Program-made: the position numbers and the translations under genes
Notes under the pieces: model-generated
What the model was told of the DNA's origin: nothing
Databases searched by the model: none
The model's input: the letters and a program-made list of their open reading frames with translations, nothing else
In this document: one piece after another, positions 18,957-27,520 of the stretch
How positions within the stretch are numbered: the stretch's first letter is position 1
How the letters are laid out: every line of letters begins with the position of its first letter
Source of the DNA: Sphingobium soli
GTDB taxonomy: Bacteria; Pseudomonadota; Alphaproteobacteria; Sphingomonadales; Sphingomonadaceae
DNA length: 64,000 bases
NCBI RefSeq assembly: GCF_020782245.1
Contig: NZ_JAJGNP010000018.1
Span: forward strand, 1-64,000
Reading direction: 5' to 3'

Positions 18957-19563
18957 GGAAACGGTGACACAAAGCGGGAGAGGGAGGCCACGGGAGTTCG
19001 ATCCCGAACAGGCGCTGTCGGCTGCGCTGCAGGTGTTCTGGCGTCGCGGCTATGAAGGCGCTTCGCTGGCGGAATTGACCGAAACCATGGGCATCACGAA
19101 GCCCAGCCTTTATGCCTGTTTTGGCAACAAGGAGTCGCTGTTTCGCAAGGCGCTCGACCTCTACGAACGCGACAAGCTGTGCTACATGAAATCCGCGCTG
19201 GACGCGCCGACGTCGCGGGAGGTGGCCGAACGGCTGTTGCGCGGTTCCCTGGCGATCCAGACCAACAGCACCGATCCCAAGGGGTGCATGGGCGTCATCA
19301 GCGCAGTGGGCGGCACCGCTCATTCCGAATGTATTCGTGACGAAATCCTGGCGCGTCGGGCATCATCGGATCGCGCTCTGGTCGCACGCCTTGAACGCGC
19401 GCGCGACGAAGGCGACCTGCCCGACCATGTCGATCCGGCCGCGCTGGCCTGCTATCTGTCGACGGTGTTGCAGGGCATGGCTGTGCAGGCTGGCGCAGGC
19501 GTCGCGGTCGAGCGGCTGGAAGCGCTGATCGACATCACCTTGTCGATGTGGCCGGGACGTTGA
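18955..19563 (+). CDS. TetR/AcrR-family repressor of the RND operon
   Basis: A 202-residue regulator. The N-terminal HTH reads QVFWRRGYEGASLAELTETM then GITKPSLYACFGNKESLF, the standard TetR fold (about residues 20-65). The C-terminal ligand domain begins near residue 80 and includes GCMGVISAVGGTAHSE. Start choice is open: ATG 18955 overlaps the palindrome, and ATG 18934 would place the palindrome within the coding sequence; neither has a good ribosome site, so a leaderless mRNA is possible. Neighbouring pump genes and shared operators support local repression relieved by a pump substrate. Confidence 0.88.
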   Translation: METVTQSGRGRPREFDPEQALSAALQVFWRRGYEGASLAELTETMGITKPSLYACFGNKESLFRKALDLYERDKLCYMKSALDAPTSREVAERLLRGSLAIQTNSTDPKGCMGVISAVGGTAHSECIRDEILARRASSDRALVARLERARDEGDLPDHVDPAALACYLSTVLQGMAVQAGAGVAVERLEALIDITLSMWPGR

Positions 19564-19593
19564 ATTCAGCTTCCATGCCGCATTGCAAATAAA

Positions 19594-19607
19594 ATACCTT
19601 CCGGTAC
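19594..19607. promoter_or_regulatory. TetR operator 2
   Basis: ATACCTTCCGGTAC matches ATACC-N4-GGTAT except for the last base. Its centre is exactly 50 bp from that of operator 3. Confidence 0.65.
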
Positions 19608-19643
19608 AGAAAAGCCTCTTGACCAGACAGGTCCGGTTAATAT

Positions 19644-19657
19644 ATACCGCTTGGTAT
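19644..19657. promoter_or_regulatory. TetR operator 3
   Basis: ATACCGCTTGGTAT matches ATACC-N4-GGTAT in both arms and extends to TATACC...GGTATA (19643-19658). It lies in the promoter region of the RND operon. Confidence 0.75.
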
Positions 19658-19937
19658 AGAAGGAACTGGGCATCTGCCCGGGGAGGTCAATCTTGAACGT
19701 TATTCCCATCATCTTCCGCTGTCGCTGACGGCGGGGTAACGACGCACGTCGGGTCCGCCCGGTCGCATCGTTTCCATCATCACAGCCTTTCTCCCTGACG
19801 CGTAGCCGCGCGGCCAGACGGGATGGTCTGCGCAAATTTCGGGCGCAAGCCGCGGGACGCCTTTGATCGCGCTCCGGGCCTAAGGACGCGCATTCGCTTC
19901 AGACAGGATTTTCACAGCGACAGGAAGGAGCATCCTC

Positions 19938-20330
19938 ATGGCTTTCCTTGATTTCAGCCAACCCATGGCCGGCCCCGCCCCGGTTGCATCAATCGCTCAA
20001 GGGGTTTCGACCCCCACGGACTTCACCCAGCAAGAATGGCAGATCGTTGCACTGGCCCGCACCGATGGCTTGCGATCCCTGCAAGGGCCGGGGCGCTTCG
20101 TCCGCCTGGGCCGCTGGATTTTCGGCGAAGACACGAACCTGACGCTCGCCAGCGAACGGCTGGAGGCGTTGCGGCGCTTGGCCGTCGAAGCCTGGCATCG
20201 CGGCTATGCCGTATCGCTTTCCGCCCTGGCCGCCTTTCGCGCCGCGGGCTTTTCCACCGCGCAGCTTGAACTGCTGCTCGCCGCCATCAGTGCGGGCCGT
20301 CATGCCCGCCCACGCCGGAGTTTCGCATGA
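19938..20330 (+). CDS. Hypothetical protein leading the RND operon
   Basis: A 130-residue protein starting MAFLDFSQPMAGPAPVASIA after GGAAGGAG. Its stop overlaps the adaptor start (ATGA), so it is translationally coupled to the pump. The sequence has no TM segment; residues 30-105 are helical and basic (FVRLGRWIFGEDTNLTLASE), perhaps a small DNA- or ligand-binding fold. I do not recognise the family. Co-translation suggests a role in pump function or regulation. Confidence 0.75.
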   Translation: MAFLDFSQPMAGPAPVASIAQGVSTPTDFTQQEWQIVALARTDGLRSLQGPGRFVRLGRWIFGEDTNLTLASERLEALRRLAVEAWHRGYAVSLSALAAFRAAGFSTAQLELLLAAISAGRHARPRRSFA

Positions 20331-21589
20331 ACCAGATGAGCAAAATCTCTACCGACGGCGCGCAGGGCGCGGCCCCACGGAAGCCCCGTCGCCGATGGTC
20401 GCGCCGTCAGGGCGGGATCGCCGCGATCGCCCTGGTGGTGGCACTGGGAGGCGTATGGAAGCTGGTCGATAAACCGCAAGCACAGGCGCAGGCGGCGCAG
20501 ATCGCCTCGGTCGGCGTATCCGCCCCGTTGCAGCGGGCCGTGACCCAGTGGGACGAATATGTCGGCCGCTTCGCCCCCAGCCAGACCGTCGACATTCGCC
20601 CCCGCGTGTCGGGCGCCGTCACCGCCATTCATTTTCAGGACGGCGATTATGTGCGCAAGGGCCAGCTGCTCTTCACCATCGACCAGCGTCCGTTCCGCGC
20701 CGCGCTGGCCGAAGCCCGGGCAAGCGTCGCATCGGCGCGCAGCGCGTTGCTGCTGGCGAAGAATGACTATGCCCGCGTCCAGCGTCTGACCGGCGACGAA
20801 GCGGTTTCGGCCAGCGAGGTCGATTCCCTGCGTTCGCGTTTGCAGGCGGCCCAGGCGGAACTGGCGGGCGCGCAGGCGCGCGAACGCAGCCGCGCGCTCG
20901 ACGTCGAGTTCACCCAGGTTCGCGCGCCCATTTCCGGCCGCGTGTCGGATCGCCGCGTCGATATCGGCAATCTGGTGTCAGGGGCGGAGGGCAATGGCGC
21001 GACCTTGCTGACCACGGTCAACAAGCTCGACCCCATCTATTTCAACTTCGACGCCTCCGAAGCGCTCTACCTCAAGTCGCAACGGGATCAGGCGGACGGC
21101 GGCCTGGTCGAGGTGCGATTGCAGGACGAGGCCGACTATCGCCACAAGGGCAGGCTCGACTTCACCGACAATGGCCTCGATCCGCGATCCGGCACGATCC
21201 GCATTCGCGCGGTCTTCGCCAATCCCGACAATTTTCTGACGCCGGGCATGTTCGGCAATATGCGCCTTGCAAATGGCGGCAAGGCGAGCGCCCTGCTGGT
21301 GCCGGACGCAGCGATCCAGTCAGATCAGGCGCGCAAGACCGTACTGGTCGTGGGCAAGGATGACAGGGTTGCCGCGAAGCCTGTTGAACTGGGACCTGTT
21401 GTTGACGGGCTGCGCATCATCCGCAGCGGGCTCAAACCGCAAGACCGGATCGTCATCACCAATGTTCAGGCGGCAATGCCCGGCGCCAAGGTCGCGACAC
21501 GGCCCGCGACGATCCGGCCTGCGCCTGCGCCGGTGACCCCGGTTGATAGCGTGACCCCGGCCGCAGCACAGGCGACGTTCGCTCGATAA
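20327..21589 (+). CDS. RND efflux periplasmic adaptor (membrane fusion protein)
   Basis: AcrA/MexA-type adaptor of 420 residues. A basic N-terminus is followed by a TM anchor (GIAAIALVVALGGVW, about residues 26-45). The first biotinyl-lipoyl half, RPRVSGAVTAIHFQDGDYVRKGQ, lies at about 85-105. A coiled-coil hairpin spans about 120-190 (ARASVASARSALLLAKNDY). The second lipoyl half and barrel begin with FTQVRAPISGRVSDRRVD. The C-terminal proximal domain ends in a Pro/Ala tail. No lipobox is seen. It couples the inner-membrane pump to the outer-membrane channel encoded downstream. Confidence 0.93.
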   Translation: MNQMSKISTDGAQGAAPRKPRRRWSRRQGGIAAIALVVALGGVWKLVDKPQAQAQAAQIASVGVSAPLQRAVTQWDEYVGRFAPSQTVDIRPRVSGAVTAIHFQDGDYVRKGQLLFTIDQRPFRAALAEARASVASARSALLLAKNDYARVQRLTGDEAVSASEVDSLRSRLQAAQAELAGAQARERSRALDVEFTQVRAPISGRVSDRRVDIGNLVSGAEGNGATLLTTVNKLDPIYFNFDASEALYLKSQRDQADGGLVEVRLQDEADYRHKGRLDFTDNGLDPRSGTIRIRAVFANPDNFLTPGMFGNMRLANGGKASALLVPDAAIQSDQARKTVLVVGKDDRVAAKPVELGPVVDGLRIIRSGLKPQDRIVITNVQAAMPGAKVATRPATIRPAPAPVTPVDSVTPAAAQATFAR

Positions 21590-21676
21590 GCGCCCGCAAC
21601 AGCTCGATATTCCCAAGCCCGTGATCCGGCCCAGCCGGATCGCGCGGCATCCCTTTCGCTCGCAAAGGACGATCCG

Positions 21677-24600
21677 ATGCGCTTTTCCCGTTTCTTCATC
21701 GACCGGCCGATCTTCGCCGCCGTGATCGCGGTGGTCATCACCGTGGTCGGCGCGCTGGCCTTCATCGGCCTGCCGGTCAGCCAATATCCCGACATCGTGC
21801 CCCCCACGGTCACCGTCACCGCCCAATATCCTGGCGCATCGGCCGAAACCGTCGCATCGACCGTCGCCGCTCCGATTGAGCAGGAAATCAATGGCGTCGA
21901 CGACATGCTGTACCAAAGCAGCCAGTCGACCGGCGATGGCAAGGTAACGATCACCGTCACCTTCAAGATCGGCACCGACCTGGATGCCGCACAGGTGCTA
22001 GTGCAGAACCGCGTCGCGGTCGCCGTGCCGCGCCTGCCCGAAGAAGTGCAGCGCCTAGGCGTCGTTACCCGCAAGACCACGCCCGAATTCCTGATGGTCG
22101 TGAACCTGCAATCGCCCGACGGCACGTTCGACCGCAATTACCTGTCCAACTATGCGCTGACGCAGGTGCGCGATCGTCTGGCTCGGCTTGACGGCGTGGG
22201 CGACGTGCAACTGTTTGGATCGCGCGACTATGCGATGCGCATCTGGATCGACCCGGATCGCGCCGCCGCGCTGGACCTGACCGCCGGTGAGATCGTGTCG
22301 GCGCTCCGCGCCCAGAACGTGCAGGTCTCTGCCGGCTCGATCGGCCAGCCGCCCTATGACCGGGGCGAAGCCTTCCAGATCGGCGTCGAAATGCAGGGCC
22401 GTCTCAAGACGCCCGAGCAATTTTCCGACATCGTCATCCGCAGCGATGCCGACGGGCGTCAAGTGCGCGTGCGCGACGTTGCCCGCGTCGAGCTGGGCGC
22501 GCAGGATTATGGCATCAACACCTATCTGTCGAACAAGCCCACCGTCGTCATCGCGGTGATGCAGCGGCCCGGCTCCAACGCACTCGACGCGGCGGAAAAG
22601 GTGCAGGCGGAAATGGACCAGCTGTCCCAGCGCTTCCCCAAGGGGCTGGAATATAGCGTCATCTACAATCCCACTGAATTCATCAGCCAGTCGATCGACG
22701 CGGTCTATCACACGCTGGTCGAGGCAGTGCTGCTGGTGGTGCTGGTGATCCTCGTCTTCCTGCAAAACTGGCGTGCGGCGATCATCCCGATCATCGCCAT
22801 TCCGGTCTCGCTGATCGGCACCGCGACGATATTGGCGGGGCTTGGCTACAGTCTCAACAATCTGTCGCTGTTCGGGCTGGTGCTCGCGATCGGCATCGTC
22901 GTCGATGACGCCATCGTCGTGGTCGAAAATGTCGAGCGCAACATCGAAAACGGTCTGTCGCCGCTGGAGGCCGCGCGCCTGTCCATGGACGAGGTATCGA
23001 CCGCGTTGATCGCGATCGTGCTGGTGCTGTGCGCGGTGTTCGTGCCGACGCTGTTCATCACCGGCATTTCGGGCGCCTTCTATCAGCAGTTCGCCGTCAC
23101 CATCTCGACCGCGACGGTCATTTCGCTGATCCTCTCGCTAACTTTGTCGCCGGCGGCCGCCGCGCTGCTGCTCAAGCCCAAACATGGTCCCCGCGACCGC
23201 AGCGGCGATCCGGTCTGGCGGCAGAAGCTCGGCCAGGGCGCTGACGCGTTCAATCGCGGGTTCGACCGGATGAGCGCGGGCTATGGACGCCTCACCCGCT
23301 TCCTGGTCGCACGGCCCAAGAAGATGCTGCTGACCTATGCCGGCCTGATCGCCGCCACCATCGCCCTGTTCTGGGTGACGCCCGGCGGTTTCATTCCGGC
23401 CCAGGATCAGGGCTATTTCCTGGCCGTGGTCCAGCTACCTTCGGGCGCGTCGCTAGAACGTACCGACAAGGTGACCCGCGAGGTTGCGGAGAAGATCCTG
23501 CCGATCAAGGGCCTGCGCGGCGCGGTGATGTTCGCTGGCTTCCACGGCCCGTCGCAGACGCAGGCACCCAACAGCGCGGCGATCTATTTCCCGTTCAACA
23601 GCTTTGCCGAGCGGGAGAAGGAAGGCGTCACATACGCCGGCATCATGGAGCAGGCGAACAAGGCGGTCGCGGGCTATGACAAGGCGCGCATCCTGCTGGT
23701 GCCCCCGCCGCTCATCCAGGGCATCGGTTCCGCCGGCGGCTATCGCATGATGCTGGAGGACCGGGAGGGACGCGGCTATGCGGATCTCAACAAACAGGCG
23801 AACGACCTGATCGCCAAGGCGAACCAGTCACCCAGCCTGTCGATGGTCTACACATTGTTCGACGTTGGGACGCCACGCGTCTATGCCGATGTCGATCGCC
23901 GCAAGGCTGACCTTCTGGGCGTGCCGCCCGAACGCATCTTCGAAGCGATGCAGGTCTATCTGGGCTCCGCCTTCGTCAACGACTTCAACCTGCTCGGCCG
24001 CACCTATCGCGTCACCGCACAGGCCGATGCAGAGCATCGCGGATCGGTGGCGGACATCGCCAATCTAAAAACGCGGTCGAACAGCGGGCAGATGGTGCCG
24101 ATCGGATCGGTAGCCACGTTCGAGGACAAGACCGGCCCTTATCGCGTGGTGCGCTACAATCTGATGCCGGCGGTGGAAATCGACGGCGACACGCCGCCTG
24201 GCTATTCCTCAGGCCAGTCGCTCATGACGATGGAGAAGCTCGCGGCGGAAGCGCCGTCCGGTTATGGCGCTGAATGGACGGGCGTCGCCTTTCAGCAGAA
24301 GAGCGCGGGCAATACCGCCGGGCTCGTCTTCGGCATGGCGGTGTTCTTCGTCTTTCTGGTGCTGGCGGCGCAATATGAAAGCCTGACGCTGCCGCTGTCG
24401 ATCATCCTCATCGTACCGATGTGTCTGTTCGCGGCCATGCTGGGCGTGAACCTGCGCGGGATGGATAATAATATCCTGACGCAAATCGGCCTGGTCGTGC
24501 TGATCGCGCTGGCGGCGAAGAACGCCATCCTGGTGGTCGAATTCGCCAAGCAGGCGGAGGAAGAACAGGGCCTTTCACCAATCGAGGCCGCGGTTCAGGC

Positions 24601-24862
24601 GGCGCAGACCCGGTTGCGGCCGATCCTGATGACCAGCTTCGCTTTCATCCTGGGGGCGGTGCCGCTGGTGATCGCGAGCGGCGCGGGCGCGGAATTGCGC
24701 CAGGCGCTCGGCACGGCGGTCTTCTTCGGCATGACCGGCGTCACGGCCTTCGGCCTGCTCTTCACCCCCACCTTCTATGTCGTGTGCCGCGCGCTGGGCG
24801 ATCGCTTCGCCCAGCGCCGGCGCGGGCAGGCGGACGCGACCGCGATCCAGCCCGCCGAATGA
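21677..24862 (+). CDS. RND efflux pump, AcrB/HAE-1 type inner-membrane transporter
   Basis: A 1061-residue proton-driven pump, normal length for HAE-1. It begins MRFSRFFIDRPIFAAVIAVV, the first of 12 TM segments. The proton-relay Asp pair is in GIVVDDAIVVVENVERN (about residues 405-420), and the matching Lys in LIALAAKNAILVVEFAKQ (about 945). Two large periplasmic loops lie at about 40-335 and 565-875. AAAGGA precedes the ATG. It lies 87 nt after the adaptor. Substrates are probably hydrophobic drugs, dyes or solvents. Confidence 0.95.
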   Translation: MRFSRFFIDRPIFAAVIAVVITVVGALAFIGLPVSQYPDIVPPTVTVTAQYPGASAETVASTVAAPIEQEINGVDDMLYQSSQSTGDGKVTITVTFKIGTDLDAAQVLVQNRVAVAVPRLPEEVQRLGVVTRKTTPEFLMVVNLQSPDGTFDRNYLSNYALTQVRDRLARLDGVGDVQLFGSRDYAMRIWIDPDRAAALDLTAGEIVSALRAQNVQVSAGSIGQPPYDRGEAFQIGVEMQGRLKTPEQFSDIVIRSDADGRQVRVRDVARVELGAQDYGINTYLSNKPTVVIAVMQRPGSNALDAAEKVQAEMDQLSQRFPKGLEYSVIYNPTEFISQSIDAVYHTLVEAVLLVVLVILVFLQNWRAAIIPIIAIPVSLIGTATILAGLGYSLNNLSLFGLVLAIGIVVDDAIVVVENVERNIENGLSPLEAARLSMDEVSTALIAIVLVLCAVFVPTLFITGISGAFYQQFAVTISTATVISLILSLTLSPAAAALLLKPKHGPRDRSGDPVWRQKLGQGADAFNRGFDRMSAGYGRLTRFLVARPKKMLLTYAGLIAATIALFWVTPGGFIPAQDQGYFLAVVQLPSGASLERTDKVTREVAEKILPIKGLRGAVMFAGFHGPSQTQAPNSAAIYFPFNSFAEREKEGVTYAGIMEQANKAVAGYDKARILLVPPPLIQGIGSAGGYRMMLEDREGRGYADLNKQANDLIAKANQSPSLSMVYTLFDVGTPRVYADVDRRKADLLGVPPERIFEAMQVYLGSAFVNDFNLLGRTYRVTAQADAEHRGSVADIANLKTRSNSGQMVPIGSVATFEDKTGPYRVVRYNLMPAVEIDGDTPPGYSSGQSLMTMEKLAAEAPSGYGAEWTGVAFQQKSAGNTAGLVFGMAVFFVFLVLAAQYESLTLPLSIILIVPMCLFAAMLGVNLRGMDNNILTQIGLVVLIALAAKNAILVVEFAKQAEEEQGLSPIEAAVQAAQTRLRPILMTSFAFILGAVPLVIASGAGAELRQALGTAVFFGMTGVTAFGLLFTPTFYVVCRALGDRFAQRRRGQADATAIQPAE

Positions 24863-24873
24863 GGACGAAAACC

Positions 24874-26280
24874 ATGACAAGGCATTTCATTACGCTGCTG
24901 CTCGGCGCCAGTGCGCTGACCGCCTGTGCCGCCGGGCCGGACTATCGCCCGCCCGCACCGCCCGCCAGCGCGGCCGCCCCGTTCATCGGGGCGGCGGACC
25001 CGGCGGTCGCCCAGAGCCCGGCGCAGGATCATTGGTGGCGGCTCTATGACGATCCGCTGCTCGACACGCTGGTGCGCGATGCGCTGGCGGCCAATACCGA
25101 CATCCGCGTCGCGGTCGCCCGGCTGGAACGCGCCCGCGCCCAGCTGCGCGGTGCGCGGTCCGACCGCTTGCCCAGCACCACGCTCAGCGGATCGCCGACC
25201 TATGGCCGCGTGTCCCAGGCGCAGACACTGCCCGGCATGGACCGGGAAAACTGGACCATCGATATGGGACTGGACGTCGCCTATGAGGTGGATTTGTTCG
25301 GCCGGGTGAAGCGATCGATCGAGGCGGCGCGCGGCGACACTGCGGCGGCCGCCGCCGATGCTGACGCCGTGCGGGTCGCGGTGGTGGCCGATACGGTGCG
25401 CGCCTATGTCGACGCCACCGCCTCGGCCGAACGGATCGCTGTTGCCCGTCAGACGGTGGATTTGCTCGACCGGTCTTTACGCATCACCCAGGCGCGCTTT
25501 GACGTCGGCCGATCGGACCGGCTGGACGTGGTGCGGGTGACGTCGCTGCGCGATCAGCAGTCCGCGCTCATCCCGTCGCTGGAGGCCGACCGCAACGCCG
25601 CCCTGTTCCGCCTTGCCACATTGACCGGCCGCACGCCGCAGGACCTGCCGGACGCGGTGCGCACGGCGCGGCAGACGCCCGACCTGACGCAGCCGATTCC
25701 AGTCGGCGACGGCCGCGCGCTGCTGGCGCGACGGCCCGACGTGAGGGCGGCGGAACGACGGCTGGCGGCCGACACGGCACGGATCGGCGTGGCGACGGCC
25801 GATCTCTACCCCCGCATCACCCTGGGCGGGTCGGTCGGTACGACGGCCATTGGCGGCGGCGACCTGTTTGGCGGCGGCCCGCTCAACTGGCTGCTGGGCC
25901 CGCTCATCAGTTGGGCTTTCCCCAATCAGGAGGCTAATCGCGCGCGGATCGCCGCAGCGCGCGCCGACGGCGACGTCGCGCTCGCCAGCTTCGACGGCAC
26001 CGTGCTTCGCGCGCTGGAGGAAACAGAAACGGCGCTGTCCAATTACGCTCAGGCGCTGTCACGCCGCGCCGCGCTACAAACCGCGCGGGATGAGGCCGCC
26101 CGCGCGGCGCGCATCAGCACCGCCCGCCAGCGCGAGGGACGGATCGACTTCCTGACCGTTCTCGATGCGCTGCGCACCCAGGCTGCCGCCGACGCGGACC
26201 TCGCCAGCGCGGACCGCAACGTCGCCTTCGCCCAGGTCGACCTGTTCCGCGCACTGGGTGGCGGCTGGAGGGAAGGCTAA
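24874..26280 (+). CDS. NodT-family outer-membrane efflux lipoprotein
   Basis: TolC-like channel of 468 residues. The N-terminus MTRHFITLLLGASALTACAA carries a lipobox (LTAC) with lipidated Cys18. The NodT/OprM start GPDYRPPAPP and the two outer-membrane efflux repeats (about 60-245 and 275-460) are visible. AYEVDLFGRVKRSIEAARGD is a typical family segment. It starts 11 nt after the pump stop, with GAGGA upstream, and completes a tripartite system. Length is normal. Confidence 0.93.
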   Translation: MTRHFITLLLGASALTACAAGPDYRPPAPPASAAAPFIGAADPAVAQSPAQDHWWRLYDDPLLDTLVRDALAANTDIRVAVARLERARAQLRGARSDRLPSTTLSGSPTYGRVSQAQTLPGMDRENWTIDMGLDVAYEVDLFGRVKRSIEAARGDTAAAAADADAVRVAVVADTVRAYVDATASAERIAVARQTVDLLDRSLRITQARFDVGRSDRLDVVRVTSLRDQQSALIPSLEADRNAALFRLATLTGRTPQDLPDAVRTARQTPDLTQPIPVGDGRALLARRPDVRAAERRLAADTARIGVATADLYPRITLGGSVGTTAIGGGDLFGGGPLNWLLGPLISWAFPNQEANRARIAAARADGDVALASFDGTVLRALEETETALSNYAQALSRRAALQTARDEAARAARISTARQREGRIDFLTVLDALRTQAAADADLASADRNVAFAQVDLFRALGGGWREG

Positions 26281-26285
26281 CCCAA

Positions 26286-26312
26286 GAAGGCGGGGCAACA
26301 AACCCCGCCTTC
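26286..26312. terminator. Terminator of the RND operon
   Basis: Hairpin GAAGGCGGGG / CCCCGCCTTC with a 7-nt loop just after the NodT stop. The T-tract is short, but the A/T-rich stem base serves both strands, so it may also stop transcription of the convergent nitroreductase gene. Confidence 0.75.
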
Positions 26313-26322
26313 GTCTCCGATA

Positions 26323-26916
26323 TCAGTCGCGAAAATTGCCGGCGAAGGCGAATTCTTCGATCGGCTTGCGGCCGCTCGGCGTTTCGCGCGCCTGCAGATG
26401 GTCGGGCAGGATCGCCTTGTCCGCACGCCGGCCGATGGCGACGGCGGCTTCCAGGCGGAAGCGGTCTGGTACGGCGAGTTCGATGCGGGCGCGGTCGAAA
26501 TCGACCCCCGCCATCGCATGAGTATGATAGCCCATGCGCGTCGCCTGAAGCGCCAGCGCCAGCCATGCCGCACCCGCATCGAAACTATGGCTGTGCGAGG
26601 GCGTCCAGTCGGTGGACCCCGGCGCGGCGGTAAGCGTGTCAGACAACAGCATCATGAGCACTGATGCCTCTTTCGCCCAGACGCTGTTGCCCGGCACCAG
26701 CAGATCCAGGAAACGCGGCCAATCGGCGCTATCGCGATGCGCGTACAGGAACCGCCAGGGCTGATAATTGGAGGCCGACGGGGCCCAGCGCGCGGCGTCG
26801 AACAATGTATCTAGATCGGCCTGCGGCATTGCCGAGCCATCGAAAGCGCGCGGCGACCAGCGCTCCAGCAAAAGGGGATCGACGGGACGAGTGACGGCGC
26901 GCGGGTCTGTGGCCAT
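26323..26916 (-). CDS. Nitroreductase-family oxidoreductase
   Basis: A 197-residue FMN-dependent NAD(P)H oxidoreductase. The N-terminal FMN-phosphate motif ERWSPRAFDGSAM and the nitroreductase signature ARWAPSASNYQPWRFLYA (about residues 45-62) are plain. The C-terminal ETPSGRKPIEEF is a common motif of the subfamily. I chose ATG 26916, which has TGAGG upstream; earlier in-frame starts lack ribosome sites. It faces the RND operon. It probably reduces nitro or quinone compounds; substrate unknown. Confidence 0.88.
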   Translation of the reverse strand: MATDPRAVTRPVDPLLLERWSPRAFDGSAMPQADLDTLFDAARWAPSASNYQPWRFLYAHRDSADWPRFLDLLVPGNSVWAKEASVLMMLLSDTLTAAPGSTDWTPSHSHSFDAGAAWLALALQATRMGYHTHAMAGVDFDRARIELAVPDRFRLEAAVAIGRRADKAILPDHLQARETPSGRKPIEEFAFAGNFRD

Positions 26917-26999
26917 GATATGCCTCATGATGGTGAAAGTTACGCCATTCATGCCCGGCTCTCGCGTGGGAACGAAGCATTTATTTGGCAACGCAGCGT

Positions 27000-27161
27000 T
27001 TAACCGATGCTTTCCCCGAAACGCGACGACGCGCGCCGCATGTCCTCCGCGTCATGTTCAGCGTCATGGGTATCCAGCAAGGTGATCGCAGGGTCGCGGA
27101 TCAGGGCCTGGGTCAGGCGGGTCCACCAGGATAGTGGCACCTCGGACTCAATATCGTTCAT
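27000..27161 (-). CDS. Small hypothetical protein (53 residues)
   Basis: Starts MNDIESEVPLSWWTRLTQAL behind AAGGAG 6 nt upstream, the best ribosome site in this interval. The product is acidic and helical (LLDTHDAEHDAEDMRRASS), with no TM segment. It is followed 83 nt later by the nitroreductase gene on the same strand. A palindrome CTATCATTATGATAG lies 33 nt upstream. The function is unknown; the ribosome site and promoter-like palindrome make it likely to be translated. Confidence 0.6.
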   Translation of the reverse strand: MNDIESEVPLSWWTRLTQALIRDPAITLLDTHDAEHDAEDMRRASSRFGESIG

Positions 27162-27193
27162 AGCTCTCCTTAGCGCCGACTCGTCGCGGCTTA

Positions 27194-27208
27194 CTATCAT
27201 TATGATAG
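27194..27208. promoter_or_regulatory. Palindrome upstream of the 53-residue gene
   Basis: CTATCATTATGATAG is a perfect 7-bp arm palindrome around one T. It is AT-rich in a GC-rich genome and lies where an operator of the small gene would be expected. The binding factor is unknown. Confidence 0.45.
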
Positions 27209-27309
27209 AGATAAACCGGACAAGCAATGTTCGCCGCGCGGACAGAAATGCTTGCGTGCAGCACTTCGCCGCCAAAATGACGGTATATCGGGACCGTGGG
27301 AGACATCGA

Positions 27310-27355
27310 CCCGGACAGCCTTTGGACGCGTGCAGTTCGCCAAAGGCTGTCCGGG
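27310..27355. repeat. Perfect 16-bp inverted repeat, 14-nt loop
   Basis: CCCGGACAGCCTTTGG (27310-27325) pairs with CCAAAGGCTGTCCGGG (27340-27355). No T tract follows on either strand, so it is not a standard terminator. It could be an RNA structure, a mobile repeat or a protein site. Confidence 0.75.
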
Positions 27356-27459
27356 CGCAACATCATCTGCCTTGGAGGGGCAATGACAACGTTGTCCTCG
27401 CTTGTTAAAGGCATTTCCCGGCAAATGCAAGTGGGCTGATTGGCTTTGAATTGAATGAG

Positions 27460-27493
27460 AAAGGGAGCGCGTGTGCCAAGGCCCACCGCTCCC
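27460..27493 (-). terminator. Terminator of the epimerase-lactonase operon
   Basis: On the minus strand GGGAGCG (27493-27487) pairs with CGCTCCC (27469-27463), followed by TTTCT. It lies 28-61 nt past the lactonase stop. Confidence 0.65.
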
Positions 27494-27520
27494 CCCTTCC
27501 CTATGAAATTTCGCGCTCTT

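Larger units (their letters stand above)
19564..19937. promoter_or_regulatory. Control region of the RND efflux operon
   Basis: A 374-base region without a convincing gene. It holds two TetR-type operators, at 19594-19607 and 19644-19657, near its left end. Some 280 bases follow before the first pump-operon gene, leaving a long leader or a second promoter. GGAAGGAG lies just before the ATG at 19938. Confidence 0.65.
27162..27520. other. Intergenic region with palindromes, no gene
   Basis: These 359 bases hold the promoter of the small gene, including the 15-bp palindrome at 27194-27208, a 16-bp perfect inverted repeat at 27310-27355 and the terminator of the lactonase operon at 27460-27493. 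Short open frames here have no ribosome sites. Confidence 0.65.
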
